A stretch of 64,000 nucleotides of DNA from Plantago ovata (lineage: Eukaryota; Streptophyta; Magnoliopsida; Lamiales; Plantaginaceae). The stretch lies in the NCBI GenBank assembly GCA_028274465.1, contig CM051458.1, forward strand, positions 101,324,855 through 101,388,854. The letters run 5' to 3'. The first letter of the stretch is position 1. Each line of letters starts with the position of its first letter. Below are positions 1 to 12,840 of this stretch, in pieces. A model generated the notes under the pieces. It did not search any database and was not told the origin of the DNA. It was given only the letters and a program-made list of their open reading frames with translations. Position numbers and translations under genes: made by a program.

Positions 1-3000
1 GCCTGCAAGAAAATAAGTTAGTTCCAAAGAACCATAATGAACATTAAAGTAAGAATATGTCAATGTCCATTATCTACCTGCACCATCTTGCGAAACTCAA
101 TTATGCGGGAGCAGCCATTTGGGTCACTTGCATAGCTTCCTTTTGGAACACCCCACAGGACAGGATTATATCTTGTCAAACATAATGGGAAAGAAGTGTC
201 CATCAAATTGATGTTGATTGTTGAACAATTAATCAGTCAGCAGATGTAAGATTTAAACTGAACTAGATGTAGGACATAGTTTCTCACCCCCAGTTATAAC
301 CATCGACGTCCTTGATAGCAGTGACATGAGCTTGTTGTTCGTCAGAGTCGGGTGGAAATGACTCGAGCATCTGAAAATCTGTTTAAGGATCTAATCAACA
401 GTGAGGAGACCCAAAAACGAGAAAGAGTGCAACTCGCCTTATAAAAGAAGAAAAAGGTAAAACATTGATGCAAAGCCGTTCAATTATTGAGTAAGCATAA
501 TATTCGTGCTGCTCAATCCCAGAAGTAGCCAAAGATGATAAACACGTACCTACATTTCTCCATTTAGTCTTCTCATCATCCACACCAGCAAACTGAAAGG
601 TTGGCAGCAGGTGTACATGTGTGATACCGGCACTTGATAACTTCTTAAGGTGACACATTCCTGCCGTGTCCTTGAAGCACCAGGAATTCTATTACATACT
701 GTACTTGGAGAAGTACTGATATATCTAAATACTTTGATCAGATCTAAATATATTGGTTTCAAGTACTTTTCATTTGTTGAAGTCATGGCTCTAGTACTGT
801 ATAATTAAACATTTATAGATGTCTTCACAACTCTTCAGAAATGAACTGCACAATATTGACTTAAATATATGAACAAAATATAATATGCTCAGAAGAATTT
901 GGTCACAAAGATTACCGAGGAAGTAAAGGCAAGATAACCGCCACGAAAATCAGGATGCACAGTATTGTCTCTGACACTGCCAAAGAAAATATACATCTGT
1001 AAAGAGATTTGATCTAAGGAGATTTAAAAGATATCCATTATTTGATAGACTATTCCAATCATTCATAGCTTAACTTTAATTGATGTAATTATTATATTTT
1101 GTTTAACCATCAACTGCCAACCGGATTACAAGCAGATTTTATATGCATAGTCACTGAAAAACCAGAATCCTGGAAACTCTTAAAAACAGGCTTTTTTCGT
1201 TATTTACCTAAAGTCTCTCACATGCAACTCATAGATACTGATGTCAGAAAATGATAGATTTGGCTTATCATCCACCAAGTTATCCCATGATTCAGGCTTC
1301 AAGGCCTCCGAGTCTAAATTCACGAACAAAGTTCGCCTGGCATTAGCTGAGAGCCTATGCAGGCATCATAATTGAACATGTCAATGATAATCATAAGCAC
1401 AAGAAGTTATTTCAATAGTCAGGACTTAGGAATAGACTGACATAACGAGCTTACCCTCTAGCATATGGATCATTTGCTATGCAAGTTTCAATCTGGAAGG
1501 TGCTAGGATTGTACACGGAGACTTCATAGACATAGTAACAGCCCTCCCAAGTCAGTGGTCCTTGAGCACTCCAGACTCCATCTGATTCCATGAGCTGGAC
1601 AATTTCCAAAGGATCCCCACCTTCTGGTTCAGCATAAGTGAGGGCACGTACTTCCTGTTTTCATCCAGAGCACTTGGTGTGAGTTCATTCAACACAGGAA
1701 GCTGGGATAGGATAACAATTCTGGCTCACGTGTTCACCTGTGCAGTGGGTGCCCACAGGTACAGTGAAACAACTTCCTCTGAAAAAACTGAGCCAAGCGG
1801 ACCGCTGTAAGAGAACAATTCATCTAGGACGCCAGGTAATTGCAGACCAGATATACTACTGCATTTTCCGCCAGCTGCAAAGAGAACATGAGTCAACCAA
1901 GAATCCCAAACAAAATACATGTCTTCTGGCAGAAATTTTGACAAGCCTTCCCTTGAAAGAAGGAGATATCTCCTGAAATGTAGGTGTACTATGCAATATG
2001 AATGAAATTACAAGAGGCTTCATTATGTTTCTTAGTTTCTTCTAAATGTGCAATTCGATTGACCTGGTTCCAGATATATGCAACATACGGGTTTAAAAGT
2101 TGTAGAGAATATGTGTACTCACAGTTTAAATGAGCAACAGCTAACTGGTATTTGAGTAGACTTTTTGTATCTGCAGCCGGAGGAACATCGAAAGGTTTAT
2201 AATCTTGAATGTGAGGAAATTTGTCAATCACCTAAATCACACAAAATCATTAAACTGGTCTCTCGAACAAAACAATCCCAAGGTGAATTGTCTTGCAATA
2301 AAACCTATTAAATTTAAATTGACTATGAAGCATCAGACGAGAGAGATGTACACACACATACTATATGATAAGTAAGTGTCTTACATGATCAGGGAGTTTA
2401 TCATTTCTTCTTATAAGCTCAATTTTCACATCATAACCTGCATTGCAGAACAATTTAAATTCATTCGGTAAAAACAAAAGACCATCATTAGATGGAGAGG
2501 ACTAGTTGAGTTAAAACCTTGAATTTCACCATCATCCACAGACAAAGTAGCATTTTGACTGCCATAAAGACAAATTGAACCATCTCCAGCATCCAGATCC
2601 CAAGCAATTACTGATTTAGTGACCCAAAAGGCTCGAGAACAAGGCATAGTCTCCTGCATATATTATTTCCGAGTACCACATGCATCAGGGCCAGAAGGTT
2701 AATAACTTGCTAACTATCTGATAGAAACCACTCATGAAAGTCTGATTTTGTTTCCCCCTTACCTATGCCTAATCCATTCTTTCATTAAAGGTCTAAATTA
2801 CATTACAAGTAGCATGTACATTATTAGGACATCAGCTAGACCACATAAACGCTACGTCTATAGAGAAAACAAATCAACAATTACAATGGTTATCATTCCC
2901 AAAAATCCTCAATCACTTGAAAATTATAGTGCATTGTTACCTAATGATGAAAATACAGGATTGGAACGACATAAACACCGATAACCATGGTAACGATCCA

Positions 3001-3475
3001 ATCGCAATGGCTTTCGATAGAAAACTATTGCAAGGTTGGTTATAGGTTATAACTGTAACTACACTATCAAGAATACACTGCCCATAATTTCAGCTCAATT
3101 AGGTGAAATGCTGATGCAAATACAGAACATGATGCAAATACATACAGTATTATTTAAATAAATTCAGTTTTATACTATACATGATGAAAATTAATGTAAA
3201 TAAATTAACATTGGTCTGATAATTAGTAATTGATAAAGTAGAACAAACAGACACATTACCTTCAAAGTGGAGGAGGAAGAAGAAGCTGTGGGGCCCTCGT
3301 TAATTGCCATGGCCGAGTAGCAGCGGACTTTGGGTGGAGCTGCAGAACGGAGGCGCACAATGCGGCGGAGACCACCGAGTCGCGGCCGAGTTTGACACGT
3401 CAGCAACGGGATGAGATAACAAGGAGGAGAAGGGGTGAAAATGGGAGGGGACACGTGTCGTGAAAGAGACGACAT
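1..3475 (-). CDS. PU1: Limit dextrinase / pullulanase, chloroplastic (5' part, runs off left edge)
   Basis: Starch-debranching enzyme of plastids: hydrolyses alpha-1,6 branch links in amylopectin and limit dextrins. Eleven coding exons are readable on the minus strand: 3475-3260, 2653-2518, 2437-2385, 2231-2119, 1972-1738, 1654-1455, 1354-1208, 976-916, 670-550, 378-288 and 171-78, all with GT/AG borders; the rest lies beyond the left edge. Exon 1 encodes a Ser/Pro/Arg-rich chloroplast transit peptide. Later exons carry family-typical stretches such as SLYLWAPTAQ (CBM48/N-terminal Ig-like region), ISIYELHVRDF, HPDFRGGYLAF, ITHVHLLPTFQFAGVDDEK and SFPPDSDEQQA, which lead into the catalytic GH13 barrel. 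The catalytic Asp/Glu residues would lie outside the window. The start at 3475 was preferred to an in-frame ATG at 3541 because it opens directly into the transit peptide. No frameshift or stop is seen. Family assignment is firm; the exact start is inferred. Confidence 0.94.
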
Positions 3476-4117
3476 TATTACTTTTCGATCTCTCTTTTTT
3501 CTTTTCAAAATGAAGGATTCTATAGATTTTCCAATTTCCATGAGAAATTAAGCAAAGATGACGCAAAGAAATCATCCAGGATATTTTTATGCTACAAAAC
3601 TTGCAACTTAGAAAATTTAATTGGCTAGCGCTTTGATTATTATTTTTTTAATTCAAATAGAAATTAACAAATTTGTAATCCAGTTTCAAAGACCTCGAAT
3701 CATTGATTAATTCAATATCCGATCCGTTACACAGATATCTTATAATAATTTGAAAAAATATATATCAACATAACTTTTATTATTTCAACTTTTCACTTAT
3801 AATTATGATTTTAAAATTTTCAAAAGAAAAAGGAAATAATAAGAGTGACACAACATAGTAATTCAATGAGATATCATGTCTACACTATTATATTATGTTG
3901 TAATACTCATAAGGAACAACATACCACATGCTTTTTTCTAATCAAATTGTCTTTTACACTCTTTTGAATTTCTACTATAAGACCTTTATAACTTTTTATT
4001 GTTTGGAAAAATATATGACCTTCATAAATTTCAATAAAAGAAAATCATCATAAAGGTGTTAAATTTTATGTTGTTCTTTCACAAAGAAAAAAGAAAAATC
4101 ATGTTATAGAGTTTTTA
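3476..4117. other. AT-rich intergenic / promoter side of the limit dextrinase gene
   Basis: Upstream flank of the minus-strand limit dextrinase gene. It is AT-rich, with several poly-A/T runs and no supportable ORF. Regulatory elements presumably lie in the first few hundred bases above 3475, but I see no motif I would name with confidence. Confidence 0.5.
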
Positions 4118-4430
4118 TGTAACGCCCCAAAATTTCAGAGAGATTACAAGGGGTTGAAAACGTTACTCACATCAACAAGGTGCACCTTTCTTTTGGAATT
4201 TATACATAAAAACTAGGAATAGGTGACCTACTAGGAAGTGCCTCGTGCGTGTACGAGTGAGGACAAAGTGCACGGTGATGAACACGTGTTGGTTTGTGGG
4301 GCCAACATATCACCTCGGAGAACAACCCATAAGTAACTGCGTTGGTTCAAAGGGTCGGGACTTCGACCCATTAGTGGCCAAGACGATACATTTTCTATTT
4401 GTTCACGTTTTTTAGTTAAAATCATTTCAA
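4118..4430 (+). repeat. Probable dispersed repeat beginning TGTAACGCCCC
   Basis: A locally less AT-rich block starts with TGTAACGCCCC, a beginning common among dispersed plant repeats, and continues through CTACTAGGAAGTGCC and a run around GTGAGGACAAAGTGC to about 4.4 kb. No coding frame or second terminus is visible, so the class (LTR remnant or other) is undecided. It lies between the divergently oriented limit dextrinase and TIC100 genes. Confidence 0.35.
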
Positions 4431-5259
4431 ATTTTGATTGAGGTCTATTAAAATTTGTGAAATTCTAAAGTTGAGAAGATAAAAAATTGGAGGGAGAAGA
4501 CATAGTTCAGATTTTCCTCTTAATACTTTTATGTATTAGGCCATGATACCTTGAATAGTTGAGGTGATAGAGTATAGGCGCTAGGCATAGGGGGTTTGTA
4601 GTGTTTTCGATAGGTACGGTATAGACCATACCTTTACTCGTACTCTTTTAGGACTGTATTAGTTGAACACTGACAATATACTCAACACAAACCCGATTAT
4701 GAACCGATTATTTGCTTGGTAAGTTTATATTTTGTTAGAATTTCAACCAATTAACAGTTTTTGTAATAATAGACGACAACAATAAATAAACAGATACATG
4801 ACACCATTTTATGGCCCAATTACTAATACTTATCAGGCCCATGATCATCAAAAATCAAAATCTACTGTCTGTCTGCCTGCATTCTCGCTTGTCTCCTGTT
4901 TTGTTTCAAAATACTAGTACCATGAAGTTTGGAGATATCTTGGACGGTAAGGCCTTCTTCCTCCAAATTTAAGAAGCATAATAAAAGGTAAGAGGTAGCC
5001 AATTAATCATTTTAATTCCATGTTTTTCACTCTTCCAGTCTTCCTCTTCCCACCTCCTTAATTCTCCAGTGAAGTTCCCTATCACGAGCTAGAGATGTTT
5101 AGGTCGCGAATTAGTATTTTACGAACTAGAGAAGGGAATTCGCGGGGATAAGCAGGCGAATCAGGTGATCTACTAGGAGTAGTCCCCTCCCCTCACCTTA
5201 TCTTCTTCTTCTTCTTCTTCTTGGCCATCAGCCACAAGCTCTCAGCGGGAAACAAAACA
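4431..5259 (+). promoter_or_regulatory. Upstream region and 5' UTR of TIC100
   Basis: Intergenic DNA leading to TIC100. The part at about 4437-4610 has a diverged copy at about 24278-24490 (shared GGCCATGATACCTTGA and AGTTGAGRTGAT words). Directly before the ATG at 5260 there is a TTC trinucleotide run (about 5201-5222), typical of pyrimidine-rich plant 5' UTRs. No single TATA box can be assigned with confidence. Confidence 0.45.
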
Positions 5260-8200
5260 ATGTCACAACAACAACAACCAGAAGAAGCAAAAGAAGCCAA
5301 TCCAAAGAACCCAGAAGAAGAATACGAGTCCGACTCCGACACATCCTCGTCCTCCTCCGAATCCTCGACCGCCTCCATCTTCGAGGAGCCACCCTACGAC
5401 CCCGACACCGACCCCATCCCATACGTCCGGCGCGATGGCACCACCGCCACAATCCCCCGAGGCATCTTCGACGACAGCGCCGAAAACACCCCTGAAGCCA
5501 ACCTCGCCCGCTACAACAAGGTCCTCAAGTCCAACGACTACCTCACCAACCAAGAGTACTATGACCGGCGACGCACAGAGGACCTTTCCAAGAAGGACCC
5601 TTTCGATTTCCCACCCGACCCGGAGAACTGGCGTGAGGAGGACTTAATGGAGTATTGGGGTGATGCTCCCTATCAGATGACCAAGCCTGGTTGGGACCCT
5701 AAATGGGTTGATGATGACGAAATTGAGATTGTTAATCAGGAGATTAAGGAGGGCCGTGACCCTCCTATTGCTCCCTTTTATGTGCCTTATAGGAAGTTTT
5801 ATCCTGTTATTGCTAGTCGAGACTTTGATAGGAATATTAGTACTCCTAAGGCTGTTATTGAGGAGCTTGATAGGATTGAGGAGTTCTTGAAATGGGTTAG
5901 CTTCATTTTCCCCGACGGCACCTCGTAAGTCACTCCTTTTATTTATTAGTACTATGTATGTTTTCTTACAATCAAATCAAATCAAATCAATTACTAGGCT
6001 TCTTTAGTGTTCCAATACTCTTATTTATAATTCTAGGCTTTGCAATATGGTATGCTTGTTACTCGTCATTCATGCAGTTCCATCTTTTTTACTTCTGTTA
6101 TACTATATGTTATAGTACTATGTGTTTCGCAACTACTTAGCATTCATGGTGTTTACTTTCCCAAGGTATGAAGGGACTGTTTGGGATGATTTAGCTCACG
6201 GGAGAGGTGTTTATATTGCTGAGAACGGATTAGTCAGGTCTGTCTGTTTCTCAGAATGCACTTCATGTTGTATCATTATGGTTTCTGCGCAGTATTTTCA
6301 TCTTGTACAAGTTTTTAGATCACCATTGATTTGTAGTTGAATGCTAGGTAAGTATCTGCTAAGTTTGTGGCGTTTTGTTTTGTTGCTGTCTGTAGGTATG
6401 AAGGAGAATGGCTCCAAAACAATATGGAAGGTCATGGTGTTATTGAAGTGGACATTCCCACTCCGCAACCTATTCCTGGTTCCAAGTATGTCTTTCATAC
6501 TATGGTAGCTCATTCCTATTGTATTCAGCTGATAGAATAGATGCATCTTGTGGTGAATTTATGAGACGTTTCTCATTGTCATTCCAGGCTGGAAGCTAAA
6601 ATGAGAGCTGATGGGGAAATAATAACAAGAGACTTTTTGTCCCCAGAAGATCGGGAATGGCTTGAGAAGGATATTGAAGACAGTGTAGCCTTAGCTGATG
6701 GGGAATATGAGATCCCTTTCTATGAGAATGAAGAGTGGGTCACATATTTTGGGAAGAAGCCGTAAGTTTTGTTGTGGTTAAGTATGATATGTTGGTGTTT
6801 TCTTATTAAGCAAATCTCTTTGCTGACCTATCACTAATTTCACTATTTGACGGTTCCTATTTTTCTGGTACAAGGGAGAAAGGTCGATACCGATATGCTG
6901 GTCAGTGGAAACATGGGAGGTTTCACGGCTGTGGTGTATATGAAGTCAATGACCAAATAACATATGTAGGCACCTATCCTCACATTTTATATTTTTTTCA
7001 ATATTTTACTTGAATTGAATTATTGTCATAGTAAGACATTTTGTGATACTTTAGTTTGAGAATAGAAGCAGATAACAGAATAGATACTGCACAAGTGTAT
7101 GAACTATGAAGTTCTGTTTCTTCTTATGCAACTTGATACCGTATGTTTACATTTTGGTTCCCATACGGCACATCTTGCTTGGAGGTTATTTTTTTACATG
7201 GATTTTATTTTCGATAATTTTTAGGTTAATCTGTTAATATGTGGAAACTTCATATGTTTCATGTGCTTTTGCTTTAGGCTTATAGCCACATATATAGGCT
7301 GTCAACATGCTACACTTGAACCTTTGTATTTCTATTTGCATGGACAGGGTCGATTCTATTTTGGCGAACATTTGTTGGATCCAACTGGTTGTGATGCAGA
7401 TATATCTGGGGTATGTTATAGTTAGTCTGCTATATCACTGTCTCTCTGAGATTTTATTTGGGCATTGTGAGTAACACTTGGGGTATGTTACCTCAGCTTC
7501 ATGCAGGTATAGCAGAGGTCGCAGCTGCAAAGGCACGTATGTTTGTCAACAAGCCTGATGGAAGTGAGTCAATTGTCTGTATTTGTTATTGTGAAGTTTA
7601 CGGTCTTTGGTAAATGATCACTGCCTGGTAATATTGGTTCATCAAAGGAGATTGACCTGGCTCACTGCGTGAAGTAATCACATTATTATATTTTTAGGCG
7701 CATTCTAATTTATGAGTACGACCTCCATTTCAAAATAAGTGAAGTTTTAGGTTTTTTGTGTGTTTTCAAAATAAGTGACGGTTAAGGTGCTTTAATAATA
7801 TAAAATCCACCTTAACCAGTTTCAAGTTGCAATGTTAGTAGAATATTCCACTCCATACCTCCTTTATGATGAAAATAATGAATGTAGACTCTCCTTTTCA
7901 TTTATCAATATAAAATAATAAAAGTCAATCCTTCCTTAATATGTGTTAATATGTGTGTGAAAATCTTAAACTTCACTTATTTTGAAATGGAGTTAGTATA
8001 ACTTTAATGGACATTTGTCTTATGCAAGTGAAAAGAAAAATGCAATTCCATTGTGTTTTGCTGATATTCAACTTCGCTTTACTCTTCGTTCTGCTTCACT
8101 GTTTTTCTTTCTAACATGAGTTGTGGGTTCATTACACAGTGGTTCGAGAGTATAACGGTCCGTATTCAGATCCTCAGCATCCTTACTTATACGAGGAAGA

Positions 8201-10517
8201 AGATGTGTGGATGGCGCCAGGATTTATCAACCAATTTTACGAAGTAACTTCCTTAATACATTTTTATTGACAAAAGCTTTAAGCAGTATCAAGCATGTAA
8301 TGGTTTCTCCTTTGCAGGTTCCTGATTACTGGAAGAACTATGTAAGTGAGGTGGATGAAGAAAGAGAGATGTGGTTGAACTCGTTCCACAAAGCTCCGCT
8401 GAGACTACCTATGCCTTCTGAGCTTGAATATTGGTGGGCAAACGGTAAATGATGTCATATCATGGCATATTGATTTGATGTTATAGATCCATTTTACGGT
8501 TTTTCTATGCTTTAAACAACTGGGGATAGTTACACACTTACATGTAGACTCCTCTAATAATGGCCTACTTACTGAGAGATCCTTAAGTTAAAAAAAACTC
8601 ATCTCCCTTGCACTAGCTCGCATAAATATAGGCCGTGTGATTTGTGTTTGTGTGTGTGTCACAGATCTGGATCTGGCACGTATTTGCATGTGTGTTAACG
8701 TATTTGTATGAGTTTGCATGGGCAGTACCTCATTGTGTAGCCCAAGGCAATGTTTTGTAACTTTGTCTCTGTATATATAATGTACAAATAACTGCAACAT
8801 GCCAACATGTTTTCAGAAATTCTTAAACAAGTTCTTCTCTACAATTAAATATTCATTTGGACTTTTAACTACTGTTATTCTGTTAAGTACCATTCTGAAA
8901 AAAGATTAACAAGTTTCACCAATACTGCCTTTCAACATTCTACACATTTTTCTTGGTCCAGTGGGGTCGTTCTGGTTTCATTAGTACACAGGCATTCTTG
9001 GATTCAGCAAATAATCTTGATATCTGGACTAAATTGCTGTGTTTATCGAAGTGCAGGTAGGTAGAATTTTTTTCAAAGCTGAGGGGGTGTAGTAATGGGG
9101 ATAGAGCAATGGTTTTTTTGAGAGGGTCAATACTGAATAGGGTAATTAAATGAGATTGGGGGGGGGGGGGGTCTGGAAATAATTATTCCTATAGAACTTA
9201 AAACGTATTGAAACCTACAGTATTTTTTTCCATTTGTATGAAACTGATTGATCTTTTTTCTTTTATGGTGATCAGATGAAAAACCAGAGTTTGTACTCAT
9301 CAACAAAGAGCCAGAGCCTGATCCAGCGGATCCATCGAAACTCATTTACACTGAAGATCCCCTTATTCTACATACTCCGACTGGAAGAATAATCAACTAT
9401 GTGGAAGATGAGGAGCATGGTATCCGACTATTTTGGCAACCACCACTGCAGGAGGGTGAAGACGTAGATCCTGATAAGATTGAGTTCCTGCCTCTTGGCT
9501 TTGATGAGTTCAATGGAGTGGAAGAAACTGTTAAGGCAGCACCTGAAGAAAAGAAGCCCGTGTCTGACAGACTAGACAAATTGGAAGAAAAGAAGAAAGC
9601 AAATGCAGCTAAGTTAGAGCAACTGAAGAAAGAATTGGAATTGGCGGATGCTGAGCTTGCTCTGAAAGAAGCCATTGAAGATTTGGATGAGGTTTATAAG
9701 ACACTGGAGGAAGAGGAGGAAAATAGAGGGGATGAAGATGACGTAGAAGAAGAAGAACAAGAAGAACAAGGACAAGAAGAAGATATTTCAATTTCTGAAC
9801 CAATAAATGAGTTAAAAGAAACTCCTGCAGAAGCTGAAGAGGAAGATGACGAGGAAGAGGACGATGACTCAGCCCCTTCCAGTTTTGGAACCATTGGAGA
9901 TCAAAATCCAGCAAGTAACAATGGGAAGGGAAGTTCTTTTGGCAAGTCTACGTTTGCAGCCACCTCCCTTTCATTTGCTGGCTCCAATCTTGTCTCATTG
10001 GTAAGTTCTCACTTTCCTCGAGTTATATGCAATTTGATATGGCATTCGGGATGATAGTATAGTCAGAGGCTCTTAAATTAACATCTGACTTCACCCTTAT
10101 TTCATTTCTTAGCTTACAACTAACTGTTTCATCAAATGCCTCAATAACATCGTGTCCTGTCAAAGTTCATTTATTTTCTTTTTCGTTTCTTCATGGACTC
10201 CACAGATTCCGTCAAACTTGCAGCAGTCGTTCTTAAGATGGAAAGAAGGCAAAGTTGGGAAGCAGACATGTTCTTTACCATCACAACCGTTTCATAAACT
10301 TTCTCCTAAGGGGCAGTGCACAAGTACCACGACTGTTAGTTTTCCCCGTGCAGTTGTTAAACCATTGAAGATGAGATATACAAGGGAATCATATCAAATT
10401 TCGTGCAGTCCCAAGTGTCGCTCTAGAGATAGGCCGAAAAGGAGAGCATCCATAGAATCTGGAGGAGAGTGGGAGCAGTTGAGCATATTGTCATTACACA
10501 CACCGATAAGGATGTAG
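5260..10517 (+). CDS. TIC100: TIC100 / EMB1211, MORN-repeat subunit of the chloroplast inner-envelope translocon
   Basis: Component of the 1-MDa TIC complex (with TIC214, TIC56, TIC20) importing preproteins across the inner chloroplast envelope; embryo-essential in Arabidopsis. Eleven exons: 5260-5924, 6166-6237, 6396-6485, 6588-6761, 6875-6965, 7348-7410, 7497-7563, 8140-8243, 8318-8444, 9276-10000, 10206-10517. They total 2490 bp, or 829 residues (Arabidopsis about 871). The protein opens with an acidic Ser/Glu-rich tail; MORN repeats fall near residues 222-275 (YEGTVWDDLAHGRGVYI, YEGEWLQNNMEGHGV) and about 338-360 (YAGQWKHGRFHGCGVYEV). A Lys/Glu/Leu coiled coil lies around residues 580-640, followed by a Glu/Asp-only stretch and a basic C-terminus. 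ATG 5260 is chosen because the frame upstream has no other ATG. A MITE sits in intron 7. The exon chain is intact, unlike the partial copy at 14.4-18.8 kb. Confidence 0.95.
7719..7996. mobile_element. Stowaway-like MITE in TIC100 intron 7
   Basis: About 278 bp bounded by inverted termini (left CCTCCATTTCAAAATAAGTG, right CACTTATTTTGAAATGGAG) with TA on each side (7717-7718 and 7997-7998) as target duplication. It has no coding capacity. These are the hallmarks of Tc1/mariner-derived Stowaway MITEs. The same element occupies the same intron position in the duplicate (15946-16216). Confidence 0.75.
9152..9171 (+). repeat. Poly-G run in TIC100 intron 9
   Basis: A run of about a dozen consecutive G residues in the last-but-one large intron. 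It is absent from the corresponding intron of the truncated copy, which instead has a poly-T run near 17408. Confidence 0.7.
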
Positions 10518-11195
10518 GTTGGATCGTGCTATTTTTGTTTGGTTGAATTTTGTATTGCCAGCGGCTGAATATTCCTTTTGAGCTATTAGGCGCGAATCTG
10601 TAACCATTCTTTTGCAGAGTTTATATTCAGGTAGCAGGTAAGACTGTTGTCTGTAGCAATGTTCTTTGAAACTCATGGTTCTGTATAATCTTGTAACATT
10701 GTACAAGTGCAATATAAACAAGCTACATTATTTGGGGCTTCGAGTAAGCTTCATTGTAATAATTGAGGATAAAAGAATATGCTGTGTTATAGCACAAGTT
10801 CCTCATACAATACACGACTGTTGTGCCAATGTCTTCACAACATTATCCTAAGTTTTCCCAAGGAAGAGACAACCTGTAAAATCATATATGTAGTTATATA
10901 AGACCAAATTCTTTTTGAGGGGTGATTGTAATGCATCTAAAATTTGAATCACATATTAGAATGTATGATCTGATCTGAACGAGGGTTGGATAAAAGATTC
11001 GACAAAATAATATGAGATTTATGAACATTACACAAGGATCGTTGTATTACCTTGTCTCGTATATATATATAAACCGGATGTTAGGAACAATTAAGTAAGG
11101 CCATTAATAATATAAATTTGACCACACTTGATTTTCTTAATCACAAAGTGCCCACCATTAGTATATTAAAATGTGTCAAGCGTACTGATAGAAAA
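10518..11195 (+). other. TIC100 3' UTR and AT-rich flank
   Basis: The first 230 bases are the TIC100 3' UTR; the words TGTATAATCTTGTAACATTGT and CAATATAAAC are shared with the duplicate up to about 10745, where homology stops. The rest is AT-rich with a short TA run near 11061 and no gene. Confidence 0.55.
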
Positions 11196-11199
11196 GCCA

Positions 11200-12030
11200 C
11201 TTTTTTTTAGCAGAAAAGAATATATTAATAACTCAAACTGAAATTACACCAGGGTTCTCGAATGGCAACACATCAAAACCATCTACATTACAAGTAGCAC
11301 CCTTAGCTAACAAATGAGCTACTTTATAGTAATAAAATTAAAAGAGATGGAAATAAAATGTAAAGCCAAATCCTTAATATCAGCAACTAAATTACCAATA
11401 TCAGAAAAAGAAGGCACAGGCTGAATAATCTCATGAATCACAGACAATCAGATTCCAGCATAATACTTCTGTAACCATTCTCCAATGCCAGCTGCAGTGC
11501 TTCCTTAACAGCCAAAGCCTCCGCATACTTAGCTGTCCAAACATTAGATACCATTCGTCGACACCACCACAGAATAGAGCCAATCGAGTCACAACACACA
11601 ATTCCCAAACGAGCAGAATGGTCTACAAAAGCGGCATCCACATTAATCTTTACAGTGCCCTGTTCAGGCGGCCGTCAGCTCTGCTGCTGACCAACATCAG
11701 ACACCACATGTGCATGCCGAAAACGATCCAGATACTGCACAACAAATGATACAGTTTCCAACGGCTCCGGCCCCTTCCCCTCATGCACCTGGTTGTTTTG
11801 CCTAAACCACAAACTACAACACAGAATTGCAAACAGCTCAAAATGCTCCTTATCCAAATGGCTACAAATACTATCCAGCCAACTTTCCACATTAACATCA
11901 TCATCTGTATAAATAACATGATTAGCGATATGACCATTTAAGTCCCAGACACAGCGTGCAAAATGACAATCCTTTAAAACATGAAAGCCAATTTGATAAG
12001 CCACATTAATCTTCCGATGCTTCATTGCTT
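11200..12030 (-). mobile_element. 3' fragment of an L1-type LINE (zf-RVT and RNase H regions)
   Basis: Minus-strand non-LTR retrotransposon remnant. About 12025-11675 encodes the zinc-finger/connection region downstream of plant L1 reverse transcriptases (HVLKDCHFARCVW and a Trp-rich tail). About 11660-11438 encodes an RNase H-like domain (KINVDAAF start, then AEALAVKEALQLALENG). A stop (after QQQS) separates the two, and the RNase H frame ends early. The 3' end is marked by a T run at 11201-11208 (the poly-A tail read on the minus strand). The reverse transcriptase core is missing. The 5' edge abuts the RIP remnant at about 12.03-12.05 kb. Confidence 0.8.
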
Positions 12031-12049
12031 GTGCTTGTTAGTCTTGTAC

Positions 12050-12830
12050 TTATCCATTTCTAATCTGCTCAGAAGTAATCCCCAATGGTTCCCCTAATAC
12101 ATCAACTTCCTCATTGGTCAATGCTTGAGCATCCACGTGTATGCATATTGGGATAATAAGTCTTAGCACCCTATGATTTTCCAGTCTGCCCGAGTCAAAC
12201 TAATACTGCATCCAGAGTTCATGTGCTCCACGATCAAATTCCTTATTCTACTAAATCTATATCCTTCCGCCAAAATTACTACAAACTTTAAGAAAAGGAC
12301 ATTCAATGCCCTGATACTCTTCCTATCATTGAAGTTGAAATTGACCAATTGTTCCCATAACAACTATATCATATAGGTTCCTCCACCTAACTCAATAGGA
12401 TGATTATGTTTGCCACTGAAATCAAGCACTACGTAATGCTGGCCGCGAAGTAAATTTTTTGGAATATGACAATCATTTGTAAATCTACATTGTGGGAGTT
12501 CTTCCTTGTTCCTTTTGACAGCAAAAGCCACGATATAGATGTCTTCTCGTTGCACGAGAAAATCTATCACGCGTGGGTTTTGTGGTGGTCCTGTGTCACC
12601 TTCAGATGATTTATTTAGACGTATAATTATATAATCGGCAGATTTTCTGACTTCACGTAGCCTTTTCATGGTGGATGTATGTCGTCCCCACAAGCTTACA
12701 CCAGGATTAGCCGCCCTTGCAGCACCCAACATACGGTCAATCATGTTCAAAAATGCATCGGGACATTTTGAAGCTGCAGCATCCAACTCATACACGTCAC
12801 ATCTTCCTAGATTATCACGATTAGCCATAC
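12050..12830 (-). pseudogene. Broken ribosome-inactivating-protein (rRNA N-glycosylase) gene
   Basis: Minus-strand remnant of a plant type-1-like RIP, a family that depurinates the sarcin-ricin loop of 28S rRNA. The N-terminal half is read from 12828 to 12367, with the family's DYIIIRLN strand and a DIYIVAFAV strand. The frame is interrupted by an in-frame TAG at 12366-12364. The same frame then continues and contains AEGYRF, matching the RIP active-site E-x-x-R-F helix, and a conserved Trp (RADWKI). It stops at about 12163, while another frame from about 12170 to 12050 looks like the continuation, so a frameshift is likely. TTGCAG just upstream of 12830 could be a splice acceptor, so an upstream exon may exist; no signal peptide is visible. 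Two lesions make an active product unlikely. JIP60-type RIPs are the nearest class by eye. Confidence 0.72.
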
Positions 12831-12840
12831 CTGCAAGAAC

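Noticed and set aside
5228..5553. Antisense ORFs rich in Gly/Val/Arg opposite TIC100 exon 1
   Set aside because: Shadow frames of the GC-rich, acidic first exon of TIC100.
9397..9914. Antisense Ser/Leu/Pro-rich ORFs opposite TIC100 exon 10 (and 17629-18083 in the copy)
   Set aside because: Complement of GAA/GAG-rich coding sequence; no independent gene evidence.
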